A DNA stretch of 15,219 nt. Origin: Thermoplasmata archaeon. GTDB lineage: Archaea > Thermoplasmatota > Thermoplasmata > Thermoplasmatales > Thermoplasmataceae. The stretch is from positions 1 to 15,219 of the forward strand of contig JAJZYV010000011.1 of NCBI GenBank assembly GCA_021797955.1, written 5' to 3'. The notes below the pieces were generated by a model. That model ran no database searches. It saw only the letters and a list, made by a program, of their open reading frames with translations, and was not told where the DNA came from. The position numbers were made by a program, and so were the translations under genes. Below, piece by piece: positions 6,052-13,754 of this stretch (position 1 is its first letter; each line of letters opens with the position of its first letter).

Positions 6052-7824
6052 ATGGTAAAGTACAAGTGGGTTGCTCTTTCAAACACAACCCTTGGTGTGC
6101 TCATGGCAAGCATTAACGGTACAATTATTTTGATTTCATTACCTGCAATACTTGGTCCGAAAGGAATAGATGTAAACCCTTTTGCCCCAGGAACTTTTAT
6201 CTATCTTATATGGCTAATAATGGGCTATAATATTATAACTGCTGTTATACTCCTGACCATAGGCAGGTTCTCAGATATATATGGAAGAACAAGATTGTTT
6301 AACTGGGGTTTTGTGATTTTTACAGTTGGATCGATCCTGTTGTTTCTTACCCCAGGAAAGGGTAATACAGGCGCCATAGAACTTGTAGTGTTTCGACTGG
6401 TTCAGGGTTTAGGCGCCGCCTTCCTATTTGCAAACAGTACTGCAATTCTCACGGATGCTTTCCCTGTAAAGGAGAGGGGAAAAGCCCTTGGACTCAATCA
6501 GGTTGCAGCCCTAGGAGGATCGTTTATCGGACTTATCTTGGGAGGAATACTCTCTGTATTCGACTGGAGATATGTTTTTCTGGTTAGCGTACCGGTTGGT
6601 ATTTTTGGAAGTATATGGTCTCTCCTGAAACTCAAAGATAATTCCATAAGAGATATGACACAGAGAATTGACTATGTGGGCAATATTGTCTTTGGAAGCG
6701 GATTGACCATATTTCTTCTTGCACTGACCTATGGTCTTCTCCCCTATGGAACCAGTGTAATGGGTTGGGCAAATCCATGGGTCATAGCAGGGATGGTATC
6801 TGGATCTATTCTTCTCATTGCTTTTCCAATTGTTGAGATCAAAGTTAGCCAGCCTATGTTCAGGATGTCACTTTTTAGAATAAGGGCATTTGCTTTTGGT
6901 AATTTTGCGTCCTTCCTTAGTGCCTTGGGAAGGGGAGGGCTTATGTTCATGCTTATAATTCTTCTTCAAGGAGTGTGGTTGCCTCTTCACAATTTCTCTT
7001 ACTCATCAACTCCGTTCTGGGCCGGTATTTACATGATACCCATGACCCTTGGATTCCTAACAATGGGACCTATTGGTGGTGCTCTATCTGACAGGTATGG
7101 AGCAAGGGGTATAGCAACCATAGGAATGATCATAGTTGCAACTGCATTCGTGATCCTCACCTTCTTTTCCTACAACTTCACGTATCTCCCATTTGGAGCT
7201 GCAATTTACATGCTAGGTTTTGGAAGTGGGATGTTTGCTGCACCTAACACTGCAGCTATTATGAACTCAGTTTCTGCAGAAAACAGAGGAATTTCATCTG
7301 GAATGGTGGCTACAGTGAGAAACGTTGCCCGGACTGCCAGTATGGGTATTTTCTTCACAATTGTCATACTTGCACTATCTGCTAATTTACCCCACTATTT
7401 CAACATCGCCCTTACCTCTGCCAATGCTTCTGGTTTATCCACATATTTGGATAAAATACCACCAACTTCAGCTATTTTTTCTGCATTTCTGGGTTATAAT
7501 CCTATGCAGACAATTTTAAGCCAGATCCCTTCATCCTCCCTGAGTTCATTGCATTTCAGCCGCGCTACAATTGCGACATTAGAAAGTAACACATGGTTTC
7601 CTCTGGCTTTAGCCCCAGCAGTGATGAACTCTCTCAGAGACTCATTCTACATAGGCGCAATTCTTTCAGCGACTGCAGCTATTTTATCTTTATTAAGGGG
7701 AAAGAAATATTACCACCCAGGTGGTCAGACCCATAATGATCCAGATGGTGAAGATGCCAGCAAACTGAGTCGAGAAATTAGCAAGGGAGAAATAAAAGGA
7801 AAAGAGGTATCAAAAAATGAGTGA
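6052..7824 (+). CDS. MFS transporter, DHA2-type (14 helices) multidrug exporter
   Basis: A 590-aa membrane protein of the major facilitator superfamily. The first helix has the MASINGTIILISLP pattern typical of the DHA2 drug:proton antiporters (with Asn where many have Asp), the loop after helix 2 carries motif A (GRFSDIYGRTR, 71-81), a motif C-like GGSFIGLILGGIL follows, and a second motif A-like GALSDRYGARG starts the C-terminal half. There are about 14 helices plus a long polar extracellular loop near the end (region of TYLDKIPPTS through TLESN) and a charged cytoplasmic tail. Such proteins expel drugs, dyes or metabolites using the proton gradient. The gene overlaps the downstream marR by 8 nt and is divergent from an FMN reductase. 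Leaderless start at ATG 6052 preferred over TTG 6043. Confidence 0.92.
   Translation: MVKYKWVALSNTTLGVLMASINGTIILISLPAILGPKGIDVNPFAPGTFIYLIWLIMGYNIITAVILLTIGRFSDIYGRTRLFNWGFVIFTVGSILLFLTPGKGNTGAIELVVFRLVQGLGAAFLFANSTAILTDAFPVKERGKALGLNQVAALGGSFIGLILGGILSVFDWRYVFLVSVPVGIFGSIWSLLKLKDNSIRDMTQRIDYVGNIVFGSGLTIFLLALTYGLLPYGTSVMGWANPWVIAGMVSGSILLIAFPIVEIKVSQPMFRMSLFRIRAFAFGNFASFLSALGRGGLMFMLIILLQGVWLPLHNFSYSSTPFWAGIYMIPMTLGFLTMGPIGGALSDRYGARGIATIGMIIVATAFVILTFFSYNFTYLPFGAAIYMLGFGSGMFAAPNTAAIMNSVSAENRGISSGMVATVRNVARTASMGIFFTIVILALSANLPHYFNIALTSANASGLSTYLDKIPPTSAIFSAFLGYNPMQTILSQIPSSSLSSLHFSRATIATLESNTWFPLALAPAVMNSLRDSFYIGAILSATAAILSLLRGKKYYHPGGQTHNDPDGEDASKLSREISKGEIKGKEVSKNE
7804..7808 (+). promoter_or_regulatory. 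GAGGT ribosome site for marR inside the MFS gene end
   Basis: GAGGT lies 8 nt before ATG 7817, within the last codons of the exporter gene. It supports translational coupling of the regulator to the exporter. Confidence 0.55.
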
Positions 7825-8275
7825 AAAAAGAGAACCAATAGAAGTGTGGAGAGCCATGGTTGAAACCTGGAAGGTATGGAAAAAAGGCGTGGAAAAGAAT
7901 CTTGAAAGAATAAATCTTGGAAGCACAGAATATTCAATACTTAGATACTTGACCGAAGAGGGAAGCATGCCCATGGTCCAGATGGCCAACAATATCATGG
8001 TTACACAGGGGTGGATAACTGGTCTTATCGATTCCATGGAGAAACGAAATCTTGTAGAAAGGACAAGAAGCAAGGACGACAGGAGAGTTATAGAACTAAA
8101 TATAACGAAAGAGGGAAGGAATGTTTTTGAAAGGGCAAAAAAAGTTCACCTGGAGTATATTGCCAACTGTATCAAGCATATGGATGATGAAACTGTAAGT
8201 TCCACAGTTAGGTTATTAAGGGACCTGAGATCAAATATAGAAGATGCAGAAATGCCAGATATTAAAATGGATTGA
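7817..8275 (+). CDS. MarR family transcriptional regulator
   Basis: A 152-aa winged-helix repressor-like protein. Residues about 36-80 form the DNA-binding helices (STEYSILRYLTEEG, MVQMANNIMVTQGWITGLIDSMEKRNLV) and the wing carries the MarR signature RSKDDRRVIELNITKEG (84-100). Flanking helices at both ends (EVWRAMVETWKVWKK; HLEYIANCIKHMDDETVSSTVRLLRDL) would form the dimer interface. MarR proteins usually repress a linked exporter or detoxifying enzyme and release DNA on binding a phenolic or oxidising ligand. It overlaps the MFS gene by 8 nt, so the pair is one operon; the probable target is the shared control region 5936-6051. No cysteine is in the obvious sensor position, so the ligand type cannot be inferred. 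Confidence 0.92.
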   Translation: MSEKREPIEVWRAMVETWKVWKKGVEKNLERINLGSTEYSILRYLTEEGSMPMVQMANNIMVTQGWITGLIDSMEKRNLVERTRSKDDRRVIELNITKEGRNVFERAKKVHLEYIANCIKHMDDETVSSTVRLLRDLRSNIEDAEMPDIKMD

Positions 8276-8325
8276 GTGGACAAACTTATTAGAAACGTAT
8301 TAATTATTTAAGTTCCTTTGGTAAC

Positions 8326-8334
8326 ATTTATATT
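8326..8334 (+). promoter_or_regulatory. TATA-like box of the 109-aa gene
   Basis: ATTTATATT about 29-37 nt before ATG 8363; a second AT-rich string at 8344-8352 is closer than expected. Confidence 0.35.
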
Positions 8335-8362
8335 TTGATGTTTGATTATATAGCTGTTTTAA

Positions 8363-8692
8363 ATGGGTTTCTTATCTTTTCGAAGGAACAGGTCTAAAAG
8401 TGAAGTGATTAATCTTGAGTCTGAAAACGATAGGATAGCACCCTACATGGTTAAGGTTCTTGAAAAAGATCATGAAAAAAGAACCAAAAATTACGAAAAG
8501 AACAGTTCTCTGGCATACGAATATGTTTCCAGCAGTCTTATTCTCGCGGAAGTTTATGCGAAAACAGGAAGAATGGAAGATGCGAGGAAACTATTGGATT
8601 CTTCAAAAAGCGAAATAGATAAAATTGAAAGCGTGGAGAAAAGAAACACAATGGAAACACTTTACGAAAAAGTTGAAAATAGAATTAAGTGA
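8363..8692 (+). CDS. Small hypothetical protein with TPR-like helical hairpin
   Basis: A 109-aa highly charged, helical protein that I do not recognise. The N-terminus is basic (MGFLSFRRNRSK) and could contact membrane or nucleic acid. Residues about 51-85 read like one tetratricopeptide hairpin (SSSLILAEVYAKTGRMEDARKLLDSSKSEI), the A-x3-Y-x3-G-x3-A spacing being visible, and the C-terminus is another amphipathic helix ending KVENRIK. It is monocistronic: 87 bp after marR with its own TATA-like box and a 229-bp AT-rich gap after it. A scaffold or protein-interaction role is a guess. Confidence 0.65.
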   Translation: MGFLSFRRNRSKSEVINLESENDRIAPYMVKVLEKDHEKRTKNYEKNSSLAYEYVSSSLILAEVYAKTGRMEDARKLLDSSKSEIDKIESVEKRNTMETLYEKVENRIK

Positions 8693-8811
8693 ACCTTAAG
8701 GACGTTAAATAGAGAGTTATTTTTAAAGTGCATATTAGGGAATTTTTATATGAAGTGAACTCTGTATCTCTTATATTTTTAATCTGCGTTTAGACAATAA
8801 TCAATCTGTCA

Positions 8812-8818
8812 TTTTTTT
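8812..8818 (+). terminator. T7 tract in the gap between the 109-aa gene and gad
   Basis: Seven consecutive T, preceded by other T-rich blocks (8717-8721, 8776-8780); suits archaeal T-tract termination before the gad promoter. Confidence 0.25.
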
Positions 8819-8889
8819 GCTAATGTTGTTTCGTCAAGTCCCAGATCTCTATTTTTTATAATAAAGGCGAATTATTAAGTAAAATGATT

Positions 8890-8898
8890 CATATATTA
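8890..8898 (+). promoter_or_regulatory. TATA box of the glutamate decarboxylase gene
   Basis: CATATATTA lies 24-32 nt before ATG 8922, the expected distance for a start at or just before that codon; it favours ATG 8922 over the internal ATG 8967. Confidence 0.5.
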
Positions 8899-8921
8899 CA
8901 TGTATAAAAAAGAGTGAAGAA

Positions 8922-10316
8922 ATGGTATCTAAGAGAGTCGTAAATCAGAAAAAGGGAGAAAATAAGATGAGATATGGGAAGGGGCACAACAGATTTCTTG
9001 ATAATGATGTTCCAAAATATGAATTTCCGGAGGGTAAAATGGAGCCAAGGGCAGCTTATCAGTTGATTCATGATGAACTGAATCTTGATGGAAATCCTGA
9101 TCTCAACCTTGCAACCTTTGTTACCACATGGATGGAACCAGAAGCTGATCAGCTAATAATGGAAAACCTGCACAAGAACTTCATCGATCACTTTGAATAT
9201 CCACAGGTAAAGGAAATAGAAGAAAGAATTGTTAACATAATGGCAAATATGTATAATGTTCCAGACAAGGATGATTTTATTGGGACTTCAACTATAGGAT
9301 CTTCAGAGGCAATTATGCTTGGGTTGCTTGCCCACAAATGGAACTGGAGGCAGAAAAGATTAAAGGAGAATAAACCGGTAGATAAGCCCAACATAGTGTT
9401 TGGTGGTGATACCCACGTTTCATGGGACAAGTTCGCAAGGTATTTTGATGTTGAACCACGAATAGTTCCAATTGCTAAAGATCATTTCACCATAAAACCA
9501 GATGATGTTAAGAAAATGGTTGATGAAAATACAATTGCTGTCGGGGTTGTCCTGGGCACCACCTTTACAGGAGAATTTGATCCCGTGTTTGAAATAAATC
9601 AGATGCTGGTTGATCTGAAAAAGACTAAAGGACTGGATATACCAATGCATGTGGATGCTGCAAGTGCAGGATTTATAACACCTTTTTATGAACCAGATTT
9701 TAAATGGGATTTCCGACTTGAACAGGTTAAATCCATTAATACTTCAGGTCACAAATTCGGTCTTGTGTACCCAGGACTTGGGTGGCTCATTTTCAGAAAC
9801 GAACACCTGCTTCCTGAGGAACTAAAATTTTATGTAAATTACCTTGGAGATGAGATGCCAACCTATACACTTAATTTCTCAGAGGGAAGCTCAATGGTAA
9901 TTGCCCAGTACTATAACATCCTGAGACTTGGAAAGGAAGGTTATGGTGAAATCGTAAAAAAGATGATGAATAACGCTAATTACCTGGCAGAAAAACTATC
10001 AGAAAGTGGTGAATTTGAGGTCATAAATGGAGCGAAACATATTCCTGTTGTTACCTTTAAGCTTAAAAATATGGAAAGTTCGAAGGCCTTTGATCTCTCA
10101 TACAGAATAAGGGAAAGGGGATGGATCGTCCCTGCCTATTCCCTTCCACCAAATGCACAGGATACAACCATAATGAGGGTAGTGGTAAGAGAAAACTTTA
10201 CTGCTGATATGGTTGACATATTTGTAGAGGATATTCTTAATGCCAAAAAATCTATCAACAATGTGACCTCTAGAGGGAAGAATACCGATCCAAGAAAAGG
10301 CCACCCGGTATCATAA
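8922..10316 (+). CDS. gadB: Glutamate decarboxylase, bacterial/plant GadB type
   Basis: A 464-aa PLP enzyme that converts L-glutamate to GABA and CO2, consuming a proton. It aligns by eye along its whole length with the 466-aa E. coli GadB: NLATFVTTWMEPEA near the start, the GTSTIGSSEAIMLG block (121-134), HVDAASAGF with the pyridine-ring aspartate D245, SGHKFGLVYPG with the PLP lysine K278, and the C-terminal GWIVPAYSLPP. The extreme C-terminus (KGHPVS) carries a histidine near the end, as E. coli GadB does in its pH-dependent C-terminal plug; whether it works the same way is unknown. The gene has its own TATA box and no adjacent glutamate/GABA antiporter, so acid resistance by exchange is not shown here; a GABA shunt role is equally possible. 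Confidence 0.95.
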   Translation: MVSKRVVNQKKGENKMRYGKGHNRFLDNDVPKYEFPEGKMEPRAAYQLIHDELNLDGNPDLNLATFVTTWMEPEADQLIMENLHKNFIDHFEYPQVKEIEERIVNIMANMYNVPDKDDFIGTSTIGSSEAIMLGLLAHKWNWRQKRLKENKPVDKPNIVFGGDTHVSWDKFARYFDVEPRIVPIAKDHFTIKPDDVKKMVDENTIAVGVVLGTTFTGEFDPVFEINQMLVDLKKTKGLDIPMHVDAASAGFITPFYEPDFKWDFRLEQVKSINTSGHKFGLVYPGLGWLIFRNEHLLPEELKFYVNYLGDEMPTYTLNFSEGSSMVIAQYYNILRLGKEGYGEIVKKMMNNANYLAEKLSESGEFEVINGAKHIPVVTFKLKNMESSKAFDLSYRIRERGWIVPAYSLPPNAQDTTIMRVVVRENFTADMVDIFVEDILNAKKSINNVTSRGKNTDPRKGHPVS

Positions 10317-10342
10317 CCAAATCAATATTTTCTAAATTTATT

Positions 10343-10567
10343 TCAATTTTTTAATTTTCTTATATAGTAGTTATTGAACATATAAATAAAGCCGAAAATG
10401 ACTCCAGTCATTATGGTTGCTATTATGCCACCATCCAATAAGGATGAATTAACTGATCTGTTAAACAGTAGGAGAGCTGCTGGAGCAAATGCAATAAAGT
10501 AACATAACCACATGACAGTTATTATTTTTATACTGCTTCTTTTATTCAATGAAAATGACATCTGCAT
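10343..10567 (-). CDS. Small two-helix membrane protein, hypothetical
   Basis: A 74-aa protein with a basic N-terminus (NKRSSIK), a first membrane helix (IITVMWLCYFIAFAPAALLLF), a short polar loop (NRSVNSSLLDGG) and a second helix (IIATIMTGVIFGFIYMF), then a basic tail NNYYIRKLKN. By the positive-inside rule both ends are cytoplasmic. I do not recognise the family. The gene is supported by a TATA-like TATAAGTA 19-26 nt before ATG 10567 and by the coherent two-helix pattern. It faces gad tail-to-tail (26 bp) and is divergent from bcp. An ATG two codons downstream is an alternative start. Confidence 0.65.
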   Translation of the reverse strand: MQMSFSLNKRSSIKIITVMWLCYFIAFAPAALLLFNRSVNSSLLDGGIIATIMTGVIFGFIYMFNNYYIRKLKN

Positions 10568-10585
10568 TTTAGTATGGGGGAGATT

Positions 10586-10593
10586 TACTTATA
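10586..10593 (-). promoter_or_regulatory. TATA box of the small membrane protein gene
   Basis: TATAAGTA on the minus strand, 19-26 nt before ATG 10567. Confidence 0.45.
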
Positions 10594-10635
10594 GGTTTCC
10601 AGAAACTGGATGTACAATATTATTTGACAATATGT

Positions 10636-10644
10636 TTTAATAAA
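10636..10644 (+). promoter_or_regulatory. TATA-like box of the peroxiredoxin gene
   Basis: TTTAATAAA lies 19-27 nt before ATG 10663; it supports the shorter, leaderless start over the in-frame upstream codon at 10624. Confidence 0.45.
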
Positions 10645-10662
10645 CATAGAATATGCTTTGTT

Positions 10663-11127
10663 ATGACATTAAGTGTGGGTGATAAAGCTCCTGATTTTGA
10701 GGGAACAACAGATAGTGGTGAGAAAGTGAGATTCTCAGAAGTTGCAGGAAGTGGGAATGTAGTATTATATTTCTATCCAAAGGATGAAACCCCAGGATGC
10801 ACGGCGGAAGCATGTGCCTTCAGAGACGAATGGGACGAATTCGAGAAAATGAATGCTAAGGTCATAGGCATAAGTTCTGATTCTCCAGAGTCCCATAAAA
10901 AGTTTAAGGAACACAGGAAATTGCCTTTCATGCTAATCAGTGATCCTGGTCAGAAAATAAGAGAAATATATGGAGCTAAGGGCAGGTTCATTCCACCAAG
11001 AATATCCTTTGTTATAGTTGATGGAAAGATAGAAAATATTTATAATTCACAAATGAACGCAACAAATCATGTAAAAATTGCAAAGGAAGTACTATCCAAA
11101 ATTGGTAGTGGTAAAACTAATCAGTAA
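10663..11127 (+). CDS. bcp: Peroxiredoxin, Bcp/PrxQ type
   Basis: A 154-aa thiol peroxidase that reduces hydrogen peroxide and organic peroxides. The thioredoxin-fold start VGDKAPDFEGTTDSGE (5-20) is typical, the peroxidatic cysteine is C46 in TPGCTAEAC and the resolving cysteine is C51, the five-residue spacing of atypical two-cysteine Bcp/PrxQ enzymes. The conserved arginine region (ISDPGQKIREIYGAKGR) and the PRISFVI strand follow. An in-frame codon at 10624 would add 13 unusual residues (CFNKHRICF) not seen in the family; the TATA position and family length favour ATG 10663. The 3' end overlaps the convergent S9 peptidase gene by 7 nt. Electron donor would be a thioredoxin-like protein, not encoded here. 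Confidence 0.93.
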   Translation: MTLSVGDKAPDFEGTTDSGEKVRFSEVAGSGNVVLYFYPKDETPGCTAEACAFRDEWDEFEKMNAKVIGISSDSPESHKKFKEHRKLPFMLISDPGQKIREIYGAKGRFIPPRISFVIVDGKIENIYNSQMNATNHVKIAKEVLSKIGSGKTNQ

Positions 11128-12887
11128 TTCTGGAGATATCTGTCAAACCACTCCTTTTTTCTTTGCAATCTGTCAATCATGTTTTCAGGCTTTCCACTTC
11201 TGGCATGTTCATGACTGTCCCCCTGATATCTGATCAATTCTGTGTCCACACCATTCATTTTCAATCCAACAAACATCTGCTCTGATTGCTCAATGGGACA
11301 GCGATAATCATTTTCTCCATGTATAAACATTGTGGGAGTCTTTGCCTTTTTTATATATGAAATGGGTGAATTTTCAAGCAACTTTTTCATTGAGTCAGGA
11401 CCCCATGGATCTTCTACCTTCATATACATCGCATTGAACCAGAAGCCGATGTCGCTTGTTCCACACATGCTCATCAGGTTTGAAACACATCTTTCACTTA
11501 TACCTACTTTTAAAAAGTCCGAGTGAGTTATCATCCAGTTTGTCATATATCCACCATAAGAACCACCGGTTATGCCAAACTGCCCTGTTAGTTCATATTT
11601 CTTTTTCGCTGCATCTATAAAGTTGAAGATGTCTTCTGCAGGTCCATTTCCCCAGTCTCCAACACAGGCTGCAGCAAATTCTGAACCATAGCTCGAGCTT
11701 CCCCTGGGATTGCAGAACAGGACATTATATCCATTTCTTAGAAAATACTGAAATTCGATCATATATGATTCTCCGTATGCATCATGGGGACCACCATGAA
11801 CGAAAACAAGGTTTGGGCTATTTTTGCCTGCTATCATGCACCATCCTTCAACCTCACCAACCTTCATTTCTTCAGCAGCTTCTCCTGACATCTTACTGCT
11901 AGAATCATACTCCTTTCCATCGAATACAAGGATTGATGGTTTTTTCTGTGAGCTATAGATATATGCAATTCTCTTATCCTTAATGTCAAAACACTGAACC
12001 ACAAACTTTCCCTTTACGATCTCTCTTACGGATGAATTTTCAACAGAGTAAATGGAAGATGTTCCTCCAGTTTCACCAGGTGCGTAAATGGTTCCATTTT
12101 CAAATATTATACTTTCATCTGTCCCCTGGAAGTGATCCGATATGGATGAACCATTTCCGGTGTGTTTTCCTAGTAATAAGGGTTCATGATCTGGTAAATA
12201 CAAATATTTTGTTGCCCATGGAGTTCTTCCCTCACTATGACCTATGTATATGACATTTCCATTGCCATCAAAAGTCATGCTTGATATCTGATCATCATTT
12301 ATTTTGTTCAGATGACCATCACTGAGGTCAACATCATAAATGTGTGTCCGACCCTCATCTTCGTTCATGTATGATATCATGGCAACTACCCTGTTATTGT
12401 TAGATATGACATCAACCACATCGAAATCCCCTGAAACAATTTTTGTCAATTTTTCATTGAACAGGTAAAGGTTTTTTCTCTGTCTTATGAATCCTCTGGT
12501 GTCAAATCGGTAGTTCAATCTGTTTGCAACAACCGGAAGTTCATTGCTTGCTTCCTCGGAGCCGATAATCAGAAATCCTTCACTGTTACGGATTACCTTG
12601 TGGATTGTTGGCAGGCTAAATAAAATTAATGGCTCTGTGTTCCCTTTGATCTGAATAAAATGGTTAATTGTTTCATCAGATTTAACATAATAAAGACAAT
12701 CATTAACAACCATTGGATGGCTTTCCTTTCCACCGAAGGTTAATCTTTCCACAGATTCATTCTCAAATTTGAATATTGATGTTTTATATTCACTTCCCTC
12801 GATCCACTTTTCTGTGAAATATACTGAATCTTCTTGAATTACCGGCTCTGATAGAAGCTTTACACCATATGCTTCCTTTGAATCCAT
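11121..12887 (-). CDS. S9 family serine peptidase (acylaminoacyl-peptidase/prolyl oligopeptidase-like)
   Basis: A 588-aa cytoplasmic peptidase. Residues about 1-340 are a beta-propeller made of repeated strands, and about 345-588 an alpha/beta-hydrolase domain. The catalytic triad is visible: S443 in GGSYGGY, D527 in HGENDYRC and H559 in GDSHEHARSGKP; the oxyanion region HGGPHDAYGE starts at 364. The C-terminal GKPENMIDRLQRKKEWFDRYL is typical of the S9C acylaminoacyl-peptidase group. Such enzymes cleave short peptides or remove acylated N-terminal residues, late in protein turnover. No signal peptide is present. Start ATG 12887 follows a TATA-like CTTTAAGTA 18-26 nt upstream. The gene converges on bcp with a 7-nt overlap of coding ends. 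Confidence 0.93.
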   Translation of the reverse strand: MDSKEAYGVKLLSEPVIQEDSVYFTEKWIEGSEYKTSIFKFENESVERLTFGGKESHPMVVNDCLYYVKSDETINHFIQIKGNTEPLILFSLPTIHKVIRNSEGFLIIGSEEASNELPVVANRLNYRFDTRGFIRQRKNLYLFNEKLTKIVSGDFDVVDVISNNNRVVAMISYMNEDEGRTHIYDVDLSDGHLNKINDDQISSMTFDGNGNVIYIGHSEGRTPWATKYLYLPDHEPLLLGKHTGNGSSISDHFQGTDESIIFENGTIYAPGETGGTSSIYSVENSSVREIVKGKFVVQCFDIKDKRIAYIYSSQKKPSILVFDGKEYDSSSKMSGEAAEEMKVGEVEGWCMIAGKNSPNLVFVHGGPHDAYGESYMIEFQYFLRNGYNVLFCNPRGSSSYGSEFAAACVGDWGNGPAEDIFNFIDAAKKKYELTGQFGITGGSYGGYMTNWMITHSDFLKVGISERCVSNLMSMCGTSDIGFWFNAMYMKVEDPWGPDSMKKLLENSPISYIKKAKTPTMFIHGENDYRCPIEQSEQMFVGLKMNGVDTELIRYQGDSHEHARSGKPENMIDRLQRKKEWFDRYLQNY

Positions 12888-12904
12888 TTTTGAATAGCAA
12901 AAAC

Positions 12905-12913
12905 TACTTAAAG
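12905..12913 (-). promoter_or_regulatory. TATA-like box of the S9 peptidase gene
   Basis: CTTTAAGTA on the minus strand, 18-26 nt before ATG 12887. Confidence 0.45.
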
Positions 12914-13094
12914 AAACTTACCAAAGGTACCATCAACAAATTAAGGGACAGAGATACGAATAGACAGACCTCCATAGGTTTTTAATAGCTACCTCAGATC
13001 ATAAAAATAACTGACAGTGAATAAATTAGATTCCTATGGAACTGCAAATATATTTACTTTCATTGAATGTGCTGTATTACATTAGGAGAGTATC

Positions 13095-13424
13095 TTAATG
13101 TGTAGCAACTGATAGTTCTTTCAGACTTCCATTAACAAAGCTTCTGATGGCCTCGTCCACCATTAAACCTTCTCCTTTGAAAAGCTTTATTCTGCCATTT
13201 GTGTAACTAAATGCATGCGCACCAATACCAGATACTATAACAGAAGTAACACCACGGTCAACAATAGATTTTAGCATGAGTATTCCCCTTGCTGACTTTG
13301 CGGTCAAAGCAGGGTTAGGATATGACTCTAACAGTTCACCACTGTCAGTTTCATAAATTTTAATCTCTTCTGCTTCTCCCGGACCGCTTACCATTCCTTT
13401 TTCCACGGCAATCGCGAATTTCAT
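13095..13424 (-). CDS. NifX/NifB-domain protein (dinitrogenase iron-molybdenum cofactor biosynthesis family, MTH1175-like)
   Basis: A 109-aa single-domain protein with the alternating beta/alpha pattern of this family: MKFAIAVEKG at the start with SGPGEAEEIKIYE, then the helix-strand unit GILMLKSIVDRGVTSVIVSGIGAHAFSYTNGRIKLFKG (key GIGAHAF at 66-72) and a last helix VDEAIRSFVNGSL. In archaea most such stand-alone domains are not tied to nitrogen fixation and are thought to bind or carry metal clusters; no nif gene is near here, so the specific role is unknown. The domain here has no cysteine. Start ATG 13424 is supported by a TATA box 23-33 nt upstream. It lies 207 bp upstream of the S9 gene on the same strand, which has its own promoter. 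Confidence 0.75.
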   Translation of the reverse strand: MKFAIAVEKGMVSGPGEAEEIKIYETDSGELLESYPNPALTAKSARGILMLKSIVDRGVTSVIVSGIGAHAFSYTNGRIKLFKGEGLMVDEAIRSFVNGSLKELSVATH

Positions 13425-13446
13425 TCGCTTATATTGCCTGTGAACT

Positions 13447-13457
13447 CATATATTTAT
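13447..13457 (-). promoter_or_regulatory. TATA box of the NifX-domain gene
   Basis: ATAAATATATG on the minus strand, 23-33 nt before ATG 13424. Confidence 0.5.
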
Positions 13458-13536
13458 GCAAAATAAGGCTAGAAGTGATATTTATAACTATATGATAATC
13501 TTTAAATCGATCGAATGTAACTCTTGAGTGAATACA

Positions 13537-13580
13537 ACCTTTTAACACTTCTATGATTCTCATCTCAGCCATTAAAAGGT
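13537..13580. repeat. Inverted repeat ACCTTTTAA ... TTAAAAGGT
   Basis: Nine-base perfect arms at 13537-13545 and 13572-13580 separated by 26 nt. Could be an RNA stem, an operator pair or a mobile-element scar; no flanking duplication was noticed. Confidence 0.3.
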
Positions 13581-13754
13581 ACATGCGAGAGAAAAGAAGA
13601 AATTCAAGATAGTGAAAATAGCTACTGAATACACCTTAAATACATACACGAAAATTTATATTCTAAGTGTGATCCTTATTTAGTCTTGATCTATTATGCA
13701 AAAGATGAGTTGAGCAATTGCATCTTACTAAAGATAAAGCCTTTGGATTTCCCA

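Noticed and set aside
10624..10662. Upstream start for the peroxiredoxin adding 13 residues.
   Set aside because: The extra residues are unlike the family and overlap the likely TATA box at 10636-10644.
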